In this document: piece after piece, positions 1-6,162 of the stretch | How the letters are laid out: the number at the start of each line of letters is the position of its first letter | How positions within the stretch are numbered: position 1 is the stretch's first letter | DNA from: Clostridium sp. CAG:302 | GTDB taxonomy: Bacteria; Bacillota_I; Bacilli_A; RF39; UBA660 | DNA: 22,435 nt | Assembly: GCA_000431795.1 (NCBI GenBank) | Contig: FR887373.1 | Span: forward strand, 245,881-268,315 | Reading direction: 5' to 3' | Made by a program: the position numbers and the translations under genes | Notes under the pieces: generated by a model | Database searches by the model: none | Told to the model about the DNA's origin: nothing | Seen by the model: the letters and a program-made list of their open reading frames with translations, nothing else

Positions 1-327
1 GTATATCTGGCTATTGATAATCCAAAAGGAGTTACACAGTATGGTGGTACAGTTAGTGCTCCTATTGTTAAGAATATTATGGAGGATGCAATAGTGGCTT
101 TAAATATTGAAAAGCAAGATGGTGGTACAGAAAAGAAATATCAATGGTATGATAAAAAATACTATGATGTAGTGAATGTTATTGGATTATCTAAGAAAGA
201 AGCTACTTCTAAACTTAAAGATTTTGTAATAGAATATAGTGGTAGTGGGGATAATGTTATTAATCAGTCTCCAGAAGGTGGTACTAGATTAATAGAGGGT
301 TCTAGTATTAGATTATATTTGGGATAA
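1..327 (+). CDS. Class B penicillin-binding protein, C-terminal part with PASTA domain (5' truncated by window)
   Basis: The frame is open from base 1, so the true start lies upstream. The first residues (IDNPKG...YGGTVSAPIVKNIMEDA) match the end of the transpeptidase domain of FtsI/Pbp2B/SpoVD-type enzymes, which cross-link septal peptidoglycan outside the membrane. A single PASTA domain follows, roughly residues 55-108 of the visible part (VVNVIGLSKKEA ... INQSPEGGTRLIEGSSIRLYLG), a fold that senses muropeptides or wall. The catalytic SxxK, SxN and KTG motifs are outside the window. Its position upstream of mraY and ftsW fits a dcw-type division cluster. Assignment to division rather than sporulation or elongation is inferred from context only. 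Confidence 0.88.
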   Translation, partial: VYLAIDNPKGVTQYGGTVSAPIVKNIMEDAIVALNIEKQDGGTEKKYQWYDKKYYDVVNVIGLSKKEATSKLKDFVIEYSGSGDNVINQSPEGGTRLIEGSSIRLYLG

Positions 328-360
328 TTTGCATTAAATAATGACTTTTCTTTAGAAATT

Positions 361-369
361 TGGTACAAT
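361..369 (+). promoter_or_regulatory. Extended -10 promoter for the fic gene
   Basis: TGGTACAAT is an extended -10 (TG-N-TACAAT) ending 36 bases before the fic start codon. No convincing -35 is visible, as expected for extended -10 promoters. It suggests fic has its own transcript rather than depending on the PBP gene. Confidence 0.45.
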
Positions 370-405
370 AGTAACGTGTAATGTTATTGATGAAGGGAGT
401 TATTT

Positions 406-1155
406 ATGGAAATAGCTAGACTAAAAGAAGAACTTATTCAGCAAAGAAAATCTAAGTTTAAGGGGAATATATATCATTATTCTCAGGTTAATTTTGCTTA
501 TAATTCAAATAAAATTGAAGGTGGAAGATTAAGTGAAGATGAAACTGAAGAAATTTTTGAGACTGATTCATTTATTCCCAAAAGTGATGAAACAATTAAA
601 TTAGATGATTTGATAGAAATGAAAAATCATTTTAGATTATTTGATTATACTTTGGATACTTTGAATGATGATTTATCTAAAGAAATGGTAATAAATATGA
701 ATAAAATATTAAAACGTAATACTACTGATGAAGAAAATCCAAGATATAATGTAGGTGGTTTTAAAATAATACCTAATAAAATTGGATTAATAAATGTTAT
801 TGATACATCTGCTCCTGAAGATGTGGAAAAAGATATTGGTAATTTATTATTAGAATATAAAAAAATAAAGAATGTTACTATAGAAGATATTATAGATTTT
901 CATTATAAGTTTGAACTTATTCATCCCTTTGGCGATGGCAATGGCAGAGTAGGACGTATGATTATGTTTAGAGAATGTTTGAGAAATAATATAATGCCAT
1001 TTATAGTACTTGATAATGATAAACCATTTTATATGAGAGGACTTAAAAACTATAAAAATGATAAATTGTTTTTGATAGATACTATTAAACATGAACAAGA
1101 TTTATATGAAGATATAGTAAATGAAATGTTAGACTTTTATTTAAATGGTAAGTAG
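406..1155 (+). CDS. Fic-domain protein with N-terminal autoinhibitory helix (class II)
   Basis: 249 residues; ATG preceded by AGGGAG at good spacing. Fic enzymes usually transfer AMP (sometimes other nucleotides or phosphates) to hydroxyl side chains of target proteins. The full active-site motif HPFGDGNGR is present at residues 173-181, with catalytic His173 and the anion-binding DGNGR loop, so the enzyme looks competent. Near the N-terminus SNKIEG (34-39) fits the (S/T)xxxE(G/N) inhibitory motif; placed before the Fic core it defines the class II layout, in which the Glu blocks productive ATP binding. The target cannot be read from the sequence. The gene interrupts a cell-wall cluster and is followed by a decayed copy of the PBP gene end, suggesting it was inserted. 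No antitoxin-like partner is adjacent. Confidence 0.9.
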   Translation: MEIARLKEELIQQRKSKFKGNIYHYSQVNFAYNSNKIEGGRLSEDETEEIFETDSFIPKSDETIKLDDLIEMKNHFRLFDYTLDTLNDDLSKEMVINMNKILKRNTTDEENPRYNVGGFKIIPNKIGLINVIDTSAPEDVEKDIGNLLLEYKKIKNVTIEDIIDFHYKFELIHPFGDGNGRVGRMIMFRECLRNNIMPFIVLDNDKPFYMRGLKNYKNDKLFLIDTIKHEQDLYEDIVNEMLDFYLNGK

Positions 1156-1197
1156 TGATACTTATCTTTTTATATATAGTAATGAAAATTAAAAGAT

Positions 1198-1260
1198 GAT
1201 ACTTCTAAAAATATGGATTTTGTAATAGAATATAGTGATACTAATAAATATTTGGGATAA
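1198..1260 (+). pseudogene. Decayed duplicate of the PBP/PASTA 3' end
   Basis: This short stretch repeats the end of the PBP gene at 205-335 with an internal deletion. A 22-base block is identical at 220-241 and 1216-1237, an upstream ACTTCTAAA keeps the same 6-base spacing, and a 21-base block spanning the stop codon is identical at 315-335 and 1248-1268. The reading frame is still open (DTSKNMDFVIEYSD ... YLG, stop) and ends at the same stop. It has no start and no start-proximal coding sequence, so it is a remnant. It marks the far border of the segment carrying fic. Confidence 0.8.
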
Positions 1261-1261
1261 T

Positions 1262-1290
1262 TTGCATTTTTAACTTAATTATGATATAAT
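1262..1290 (+). promoter_or_regulatory. Promoter for the kinase-like gene
   Basis: TTGCAT (1262-1267), a 17-base spacer, then TATAAT (1285-1290), 24 bases before the start codon. The -35 lies inside the duplicated PBP 3' end, so the duplication supplied, or preserved, part of this promoter. Confidence 0.7.
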
Positions 1291-1314
1291 ATCCAGCAAT
1301 TAATGGGGGTTATT

Positions 1315-2172
1315 ATGGAAATAATTAATATGACTAGTGAAGATATTGGTAATTTAAAAAAATTATCACTTGACTTTTTTAATGCAAAGGGAGATTTATT
1401 ACTTTTTAGATATAATAATGTACTTAGATTATTAAAAACACTTGATGATTTTACTGAAGATGATTTTCAAAAACATTTTAATGCAGTTAGTTTACTAAAT
1501 AAATATAGAGATTATCTTCCTAGTGATTTTGTTATACCTGATTTCTTAGTTAAAGTGGATGATATTATTAAGTTTTTTGCTATTAATTATGTTTATGGTA
1601 ATAACCTTAGTGTGGTTTTAAAAGATGATAATGTTTCTTTAGAAAGAAAGAAAAACTATTTAAAAAGAATAGGCACTATACTTAGACAAATGGAGAATAT
1701 TAGAAAAAATACGGAGTTAAAAAATTTTTATTTAGCGGATATTCATGAAGATAACTTTATTGTGGATAAGGCAGGGGTTCTTCGTACTATTGATTTGGAT
1801 GGTGGTAAGTTTAGTGAAGATAGTAATCCTGTAGTTAAATATTTAAGTCCTGTTTCTTTATTTGCAAAGTGTAATACTCCTAAATATAAGATTGATATGA
1901 GTAATCCTTATTTTGCTTCTTATATAGTAGATGAAAATACGGATATTTATTGTTATAGTATTGTTATTTTAAATTATTTATATAATGGTAAGATAAATGG
2001 TGTTAGTATGAATGAATTTTATGATTTTCTTACTAAAATGAGTGATATAGGTATTGATAAAGAATTAATTGGATGTTTTGAAAGACTATTTGATGATAGA
2101 GATAATGTTAATCCTTGTGATTATATTGATACTTTAACTCCTGGCCAAATAAAAAAATTAAGAATTAAATAG
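1315..2172 (+). CDS. Protein-kinase-like fold protein
   Basis: 285 residues from the ATG at 1315, chosen over the in-frame ATG at 1303 because GGGGG lies just upstream of 1315 and forms part of the 1303 codon context. Kinase-fold signatures are visible: a catalytic-loop-like DIHEDN (142-147, Asp146 in the HxDN position), a metal-binding DLDG (160-163) in the DFG position, and an alpha-F-like DIYCYSIVILNYL from residue 210, the pattern of the SDIYSLGVIL segment in Hanks-type kinases. The N-lobe is divergent; a VLRLLK segment could hold the beta-3 lysine. No membrane segment is seen. It may phosphorylate a protein or small molecule; the substrate is unknown. It lies between the PBP and mraY genes with its own promoter. 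Confidence 0.65.
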   Translation: MEIINMTSEDIGNLKKLSLDFFNAKGDLLLFRYNNVLRLLKTLDDFTEDDFQKHFNAVSLLNKYRDYLPSDFVIPDFLVKVDDIIKFFAINYVYGNNLSVVLKDDNVSLERKKNYLKRIGTILRQMENIRKNTELKNFYLADIHEDNFIVDKAGVLRTIDLDGGKFSEDSNPVVKYLSPVSLFAKCNTPKYKIDMSNPYFASYIVDENTDIYCYSIVILNYLYNGKINGVSMNEFYDFLTKMSDIGIDKELIGCFERLFDDRDNVNPCDYIDTLTPGQIKKLRIK

Positions 2173-2225
2173 TTTACAAATTGGTGTAAAGTAATAAAAA
2201 GATACTATTTATTTAAAAATATGTA

Positions 2226-2234
2226 TGGTATAAT
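2226..2234 (+). promoter_or_regulatory. Extended -10 promoter upstream of mraY
   Basis: TGGTATAAT, an extended -10 with perfect TATAAT, 29 bases before the mraY ATG. No clear -35 box is seen. It would allow mraY expression independent of the upstream genes. Confidence 0.5.
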
Positions 2235-2263
2235 AGAAGTGATATTAGAAATGGAGTGATAGA

Positions 2264-3256
2264 ATGCTAACTTTAACGAAGTCATTATTTGCTTTAATGC
2301 TTGGTTTTATTAGTTCAACAATATTTGGACTTATAGCTATTCCTTTTTTGAAGAAATTAAAAGCAGGACAAAATATTAATATTTATGTTGAGGCTCATAG
2401 AAGTAAGGCTGGTACTCCTACTATGGGAGGACTTATATTTATAATTCCTACTATTGCAATAACTGTATTTTTACTTTTGACAGGAAAGATAGAATACTCG
2501 GTTAATTTAATGATTGTACTGTTTGTTTTCTTCTCGTATGCTTTAATAGGTTTCTTGGACGATTTTATTAGTCTTAGAAGAAAATCTAATAAAGGACTTA
2601 CACAATTTCAAAAGCTATTACTTCAACTTATTGTAGCATTAGTCTTTTATGTATTATTTAGACAATTTACTTCAGGTGATTCTTATCTTAGAATATCTGC
2701 TTTAGGTATTGATTGGAATCTAGGTTGGTTCTATGGAGTATTTATATTATTCTTACTAGTAGGATCTTCTAATGCGGTTAATTTAACTGATGGATTAGAT
2801 GGACTTGCTGGTGGGTTATCTGCAATATCATTTTTGGCTTTTGGTCTTATAGCAATGGGTAGTTGGTGGATTGAAGGCAATTCTGATATGGGTATTTTCT
2901 GTTTTATTTTGGTAGGTAGTATTATGGGATTTCTTGTATATAATAGTAATCCTGCTAAAGTATTTATGGGAGATACTGGTAGTTTGACTTTGGGGGCTAC
3001 AATGGCTACGATAGCTATTCTTACTTCACATGAATTATCCTTGGTATTAATTGGTGGTGTATTCGTTATTGAAACTTTAACTGTTATTATACAAATAACT
3101 TCTGTAGTACTATTAAAAAGAAAAGTGTTTTTAATGACTCCTATTCATCATCATTTTGAAAGATTGGGATGGAAAGAGAATGATATTGTTAAACTATTTT
3201 GGATAGTTGGATTTATTCTTAGTATGTTAGCTTTAATATATGGAGTATGGTTATAA
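2264..3256 (+). CDS. mraY: Phospho-N-acetylmuramoyl-pentapeptide transferase (MraY)
   Basis: 330 residues, normal family length. MraY transfers phospho-MurNAc-pentapeptide from UDP to undecaprenyl phosphate, making lipid I at the inner face of the membrane. Family motifs appear in order: HRSKAGTPTMGG (cytoplasmic loop), GFLDDFISL with the Asp pair, NLTDGLDGLAGG with the nucleophile/metal-site aspartates, MGDTGSL, and the histidine motif TPIHHHFE near the C-terminus. About ten hydrophobic helices fill the rest. The start is supported by GGAG 9 bases upstream. It is followed at once by a terminator and by copy A of the dispersed double-hairpin element. Confidence 0.97.
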   Translation: MLTLTKSLFALMLGFISSTIFGLIAIPFLKKLKAGQNINIYVEAHRSKAGTPTMGGLIFIIPTIAITVFLLLTGKIEYSVNLMIVLFVFFSYALIGFLDDFISLRRKSNKGLTQFQKLLLQLIVALVFYVLFRQFTSGDSYLRISALGIDWNLGWFYGVFILFLLVGSSNAVNLTDGLDGLAGGLSAISFLAFGLIAMGSWWIEGNSDMGIFCFILVGSIMGFLVYNSNPAKVFMGDTGSLTLGATMATIAILTSHELSLVLIGGVFVIETLTVIIQITSVVLLKRKVFLMTPIHHHFERLGWKENDIVKLFWIVGFILSMLALIYGVWL

Positions 3257-3258
3257 TA

Positions 3259-3289
3259 AGAGTGTATTTTAATAATGCATTCTTTTTAT
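3259..3289 (+). terminator. Rho-independent terminator of mraY
   Basis: A 10-bp stem (AGAGTGTATT with AATGCATTCT, two G-T pairs) and a 5-base loop, followed by TTTTTAT, starting 2 bases after the mraY stop. The T-tract abuts the start of repeat copy A. Confidence 0.75.
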
Positions 3290-3385
3290 GTTCACTGTAA
3301 GTCTTTAGTCTTACAGTGTTATTTTGAGCCAATATGTTATATTGTCTCAAAATAATATATCTACATATCTATTATATATAAGCCA
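3288..3385 (+). repeat. Double-hairpin dispersed element, copy A
   Basis: Hairpin 1 is CACTGTAAG paired with CTTACAGTG, enclosing T-C-TTTA-G-T. Hairpin 2 is TTATTTTGAG paired with CTCAAAATAA, enclosing C-C, an inner AATAT/ATATT stem, then G-T. The tail ends in ATTATATATAAGCCA. The tail is identical over 32 bases to copy E. The copy lies directly behind mraY, in the same orientation. Copies A and B face each other tail to tail between the convergent mraY and ftsW genes. Confidence 0.85.
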
Positions 3386-3428
3386 TGGGTATATATTTAG
3401 TGTAAATTGTTTTCTAAGTATATATACT

Positions 3429-3531
3429 ATGCTTATATATGATAGGTATCTTGGATACATTTAATTAAGACAAGTATACTTGGCTTAATTAAACACTAAT
3501 AAGACTTGGGATAAGGCTTATAGTGAATATA
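3429..3531 (-). repeat. Double-hairpin dispersed element, copy B
   Basis: Read on the minus strand: CACTATAAG with CTTATTAGTG (one extra base), enclosing C-C...G-T with a 9-base loop. The second hairpin is TTTAATTAAG with CTTAATTAAA, enclosing C-C-AAGTATACTT-G-T. A small GTATC/GATAC hairpin follows, then the CATATATAAGC tail. It lies immediately 3' of ftsW in the ftsW orientation. All stem pairs differ from the other copies yet remain complementary. Confidence 0.82.
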
Positions 3532-3558
3532 AAAAAAGTATAACATATAGTTATTTTT
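3531..3558 (-). terminator. Probable terminator of ftsW
   Basis: On the minus strand, directly after the ftsW stop, an AT-rich stem ATAAC/GTTAT with loop TATAT is followed by AC and seven T. The preceding A-run can extend the stem against the T-run. It is weak in G-C pairs but well placed. Confidence 0.5.
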
Positions 3559-4644
3559 TTAGTTATGATAATTGCTTATATTTAGTAGTATACCCATACT
3601 GGTTAAGCTTATTAGGAGACTACTACCACCATAAGATAAGAAGGGGAGAGTAACTCCTGTTACGGGAATTAATCCTACTACTACCATAAGATTTAGCATT
3701 GTTTGAAAGGCTAAACCAAAGGTTATACCAAAGGCTAGATATTTACCAAATTTATCTTCACAGTTCATAGCTATTTTAAATCCAGAATAGATTATAGTTA
3801 TGAATAGAGTGGCTACAATTATAACTCCTAGAAAACCAAACTCTTCACTTATAATTGAAAATATGAAGTCTGTTTGTGGCTCTGGTAAATAGAAATGTTT
3901 TTGTACTGAATTACCAAATCCTAGTCCTAGTAGGCCTCCTGGACCTATTGCATATAAACTTTGGATTATTTGAAAACCACTACCAAGAGGATCAGACCAA
4001 GGATTAATAAATGATATTATTCTTTCCATTCGGTATGGGGCTATTATTACTAATACTACTACTCCTAGTAGTCCTAATACTCCTAGTTTGATAAAGAAGT
4101 TCATTTTAACACCACTTACAAATAGTAATACTATGATAGTCATAACTATTACTATTCCTGTACCAAAGTCTGGTTCTAACATTATAAGAGCAAATACTAG
4201 AAAGAGTACTCCTAATATAGGAAGAACTCCTTTTTTTATATCTTTTAAGTCTTTATTATTATTTTCTAAATATTTAGAAGTAAATATTATTAGTCCTAAT
4301 TTAGTAAATTCTGATGGTTGTACTCCTAGTCCTCCTATACCAAACCAACTTCTACTACCATTTCTTACTGTTCCTATACCTGGAATTAGTACTAGTGCTA
4401 ACATACCTAAACATATAAAGAAAATAATATTAGATAGTTTTTTATAGTTTTGATAAGGGAACTTACTTACAATAAACATAACTATATATCCTAGTATTAA
4501 GAATATACTTTGTGATTTTAAATATTTATATGGATCATTAAACTTATACTCTGCCCATACATAAGAAGATGAATATATCATTAATGTTCCAAATAGACTT
4601 ATTATTATTACTGCTGTTAAAAGTATTTTACTATATTTTTTCAC
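3559..4644 (-). CDS. ftsW: SEDS-family peptidoglycan glycosyltransferase, FtsW-like
   Basis: 361 residues from a GTG at 4644, supported by AGGTGA just upstream. FtsW/RodA/SpoVE proteins polymerise lipid II into glycan strands together with a class B PBP. The sequence is almost all membrane helices and shows family landmarks: GSRSWF, QPSEFTKLG, PEPQTDFIFSIISEEFGFLG (the extracellular loop with conserved acidic residues) and GVTLPFLSYGGSSLL near the C-terminus. FtsW is preferred over RodA because mraY and a division-type PBP are neighbours, but sequence alone does not separate them cleanly. It is convergent with mraY and lies 45 bases downstream of oapA. The conserved middle carries no lesions. 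Confidence 0.9.
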   Translation of the reverse strand: MKKYSKILLTAVIIISLFGTLMIYSSSYVWAEYKFNDPYKYLKSQSIFLILGYIVMFIVSKFPYQNYKKLSNIIFFICLGMLALVLIPGIGTVRNGSRSWFGIGGLGVQPSEFTKLGLIIFTSKYLENNNKDLKDIKKGVLPILGVLFLVFALIMLEPDFGTGIVIVMTIIVLLFVSGVKMNFFIKLGVLGLLGVVVLVIIAPYRMERIISFINPWSDPLGSGFQIIQSLYAIGPGGLLGLGFGNSVQKHFYLPEPQTDFIFSIISEEFGFLGVIIVATLFITIIYSGFKIAMNCEDKFGKYLAFGITFGLAFQTMLNLMVVVGLIPVTGVTLPFLSYGGSSLLISLTSMGILLNISNYHN

Positions 4645-4671
4645 AGTATCACCTAATTAATTTTATTATCT

Positions 4672-4706
4672 AAAAATAAAAAAAGAAGTTTATTTTTTCT
4701 TCTTTT
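4672..4706 (-). terminator. Probable terminator at the oapA end
   Basis: On the minus strand AAAAGAAG and CTTCTTTT form an 8-bp stem overlapping the oapA stop region, followed by TTTATTTTTA. It may be leaky, as ftsW follows with no clear promoter of its own. Confidence 0.5.
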
Positions 4707-5229
4707 CAAATATTGATAATACTTTTGCAGTCATATGAACTATTTGATTACTATTTTTGATAGCAATACTTTTAAAGAAAGCTTTACCTCCTATTGTTAA
4801 GGCTGCAGTTAAAGCAGTAATTACTAGTCCTGTATATAATACACTAGTATTTAATTTTTCTGATAGAGAAGTCGATATTGTTACACCAGCAGAACCTGAT
4901 ACAATACCACATATATCACCAATTACATCATTACAAAATGATGATACTTTATCAGCATTCTTTTTGAATGATACGGCTTTTTTGGCTCCTTTTATTTTTT
5001 TAGAACTCATAGCATGTAATGGCTCTTCATCAGTAGAAGTAACTGCTACTCCAATCATATCAAATACTATTCCTATGGCTATAAATAATAATAATATTAT
5101 AATACCTACGAATAGATTTACTTTTGGCATTATGGTATTAGAACTAAAAGAAAAGATAAATGATATAAAGAAGGCTAAGAATGTTACTGTTATTACCCAT
5201 TTTATTTTACTATTTTTATTTTTTGACAT
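4690..5229 (-). CDS. oapA: OLE-associated membrane protein OapA
   Basis: 179 residues, close to the usual ~180; ATG at 5229 with AAAGGA upstream. OapA is the membrane protein that binds OLE RNA in Gram-positive bacteria and is needed for OLE-dependent stress phenotypes. Hydrophobic segments lie near residues 11-28, 37-58 and 128-150, with a shorter hydrophobic stretch around 105-120, and a conserved central block (DMIGVAVTSTDEEPLHAM, then KKIKGAKKAV, then NDVIGDICGIVSG). This block contains a DxxxD pair at Asp101/Asp105, matching the aspartate pair reported as important in Bacillus halodurans OapA (recalled as D104/D108). The Lys-rich ends suit RNA contact. Such proteins are often mislabelled CorB-like magnesium transporters. 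The gene follows the OLE RNA by about 20 bases and precedes ftsW. Confidence 0.87.
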   Translation of the reverse strand: MSKNKNSKIKWVITVTFLAFFISFIFSFSSNTIMPKVNLFVGIIILLLFIAIGIVFDMIGVAVTSTDEEPLHAMSSKKIKGAKKAVSFKKNADKVSSFCNDVIGDICGIVSGSAGVTISTSLSEKLNTSVLYTGLVITALTAALTIGGKAFFKSIAIKNSNQIVHMTAKVLSIFEKKKK

Positions 5230-5248
5230 ATTATTTCCTTTCTAATTA

Positions 5249-5277
5249 TTAAAAAAGGCCAATAGAGTAGGCCTTTT
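5249..5277 (-). terminator. Terminator at the 3' end of OLE RNA
   Basis: On the minus strand AAAAGGCC and GGCCTTTT form an 8-bp stem with a 9-base loop, followed by further T residues. It ends the RNA about 20 bases before the oapA start, so oapA is probably expressed by read-through. Confidence 0.8.
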
Positions 5278-5858
5278 ACTTAATACTATGGCAATTCTTA
5301 TAGTTAACTTTATGTCTTAGGTCAAGTAGGATTTCCCTAGTTTCTACTAACTCGTTACCAAATTAGCGGTTTCCCTTTATAGAAACTAATATATTGTCGC
5401 CAAATATATGACTTGATTACCACTTAGTACACACTGTAATCCTATAAGATGTCACTCTAGGAGATTTCCTCGGGCAACTTTCTTACTATTAATTCTTTTT
5501 TGCAGTTATAGTTTCATATTGCAATATTATATATTTCTAGCTAGGAAAGATATAACTGATCAATAATCCCCTATAATCACTCAAGACAAGCTACGCTACT
5601 CGTAAGTTTCCCCACATAGTAGGTTTAATCCTAGTTCGTATTATGCACACAATAGCATTAACACAAAGTTAGGTCTCCACGGAAGTTGGAACAGAATCAT
5701 ATGCCGTTATGAGTGCCCAAAATCCTTACCTTCCAGCATTCACCCTAAACTGGGCGTATAAAGCAAACACCAGAAGTTTCATCGATGTGCTCTTTAGTGA
5801 GCTTTTAGGTTCACCTTCATAGTAAGTTTAATTGACTAGAATAATGTGCCATCAGATT
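5251..5858 (-). ncRNA. ole: OLE (ornate, large, extremophilic) RNA
   Basis: A 600-base gap with no credible ORF on either strand is bounded by a near-perfect promoter and a strong terminator. This predicts a transcript of about 608 nt, matching the ~610 nt known for OLE RNA. It is immediately upstream of, and co-oriented with, oapA, the diagnostic genetic neighbour. The ends pair: ATGGCA near the 5' end (5852-5847) is complementary to TGCCAT near the 3' end (5293-5288), and the adjoining ATTCT/AGAAT continue the helix, as expected for one long folded RNA. Base composition is richer in G and C than the flanks. OLE RNA forms a membrane ribonucleoprotein with OapA, and with OapB and OapC elsewhere in known hosts. 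RNase P RNA and tmRNA were considered and do not fit. I could not align it to the OLE consensus, so the call rests on context, size and ends. Confidence 0.85.
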
Positions 5859-5864
5859 GATAAG

Positions 5865-5893
5865 ATTATAGCATAAAACTTTATTTTTGTCAA
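5865..5893 (-). promoter_or_regulatory. Strong promoter of the OLE RNA-oapA unit
   Basis: On the minus strand: consensus TTGACA (5893-5888), exactly 17 bases, then consensus TATAAT (5870-5865) with TGC directly before it. Predicted start is an A at 5858 or 5857. A match this perfect predicts high constitutive transcription. Confidence 0.9.
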
Positions 5894-5987
5894 TATGTGT
5901 AAACTGTGCACTTATTTTACTACTTAGTATAGTATATTCTTTATATTTAATTTAATTATTATTTTTGATGTTTATTATATATTACTC

Positions 5988-6080
5988 TCTTATATATAAT
6001 AGATATGGCTGATATATTTATTTGAGACAATATTTTGGCTCAAATAAACACTTTAAGACTTAGACTTAAAGTGAACATAA
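5988..6080 (-). repeat. Double-hairpin dispersed element, copy C
   Basis: On the minus strand: CACTTTAAG with CTTAAAGTG enclosing T-C-TAA-G-T, then TTTATTTGAG with CTCAAATAAA enclosing C-C-AAAATATT-G-T, then an ATATCTATTATATATAAG tail. It is the one copy not directly behind a gene: it sits between the divergent OLE and ABC-transporter promoters. Confidence 0.82.
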
Positions 6081-6132
6081 GAAAATAATATATTTTGTGT
6101 TATTTAATTATACCTGTTTTTATAACTAAGAA

Positions 6133-6138
6133 TATAAT
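6133..6138 (+). promoter_or_regulatory. Candidate -10 box of the ABC importer operon
   Basis: TATAAT 25 bases before the start codon at 6163. No good -35 at 16-18 bases is seen. No TPP or other recognised riboswitch was found between 6081 and 6162. Confidence 0.35.
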
Positions 6139-6162
6139 AATATGAAACTGGGAGGTTAAAAA

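Noticed and set aside
4088..4447. Plus-strand open frame opposite ftsW
   Set aside because: Antisense shadow of a clear SEDS gene; no ribosome binding site or recognisable protein.
5251..5858. RNase P RNA, tmRNA or another housekeeping RNA
   Set aside because: Length (~608 nt) is too great for either, the GAGGAAAGUCC-type RNase P core and a tmRNA tag frame or tRNA-like ends were not seen, and the oapA neighbour fits OLE.
5988..6080. The TATATATAAG tail, read on the opposite strand, as a promoter driving the hairpins
   Set aside because: A TATAAT- or TATGAT-like box can be read, but no consistent -35 lies at 16-18 bases in the copies.
6081..6162. TPP riboswitch upstream of the thiamine-precursor-like importer
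   Set aside because: No CUGAGA-type or ACCUGAU-type conserved segments are present; only a -10 box and a ribosome binding site are seen.
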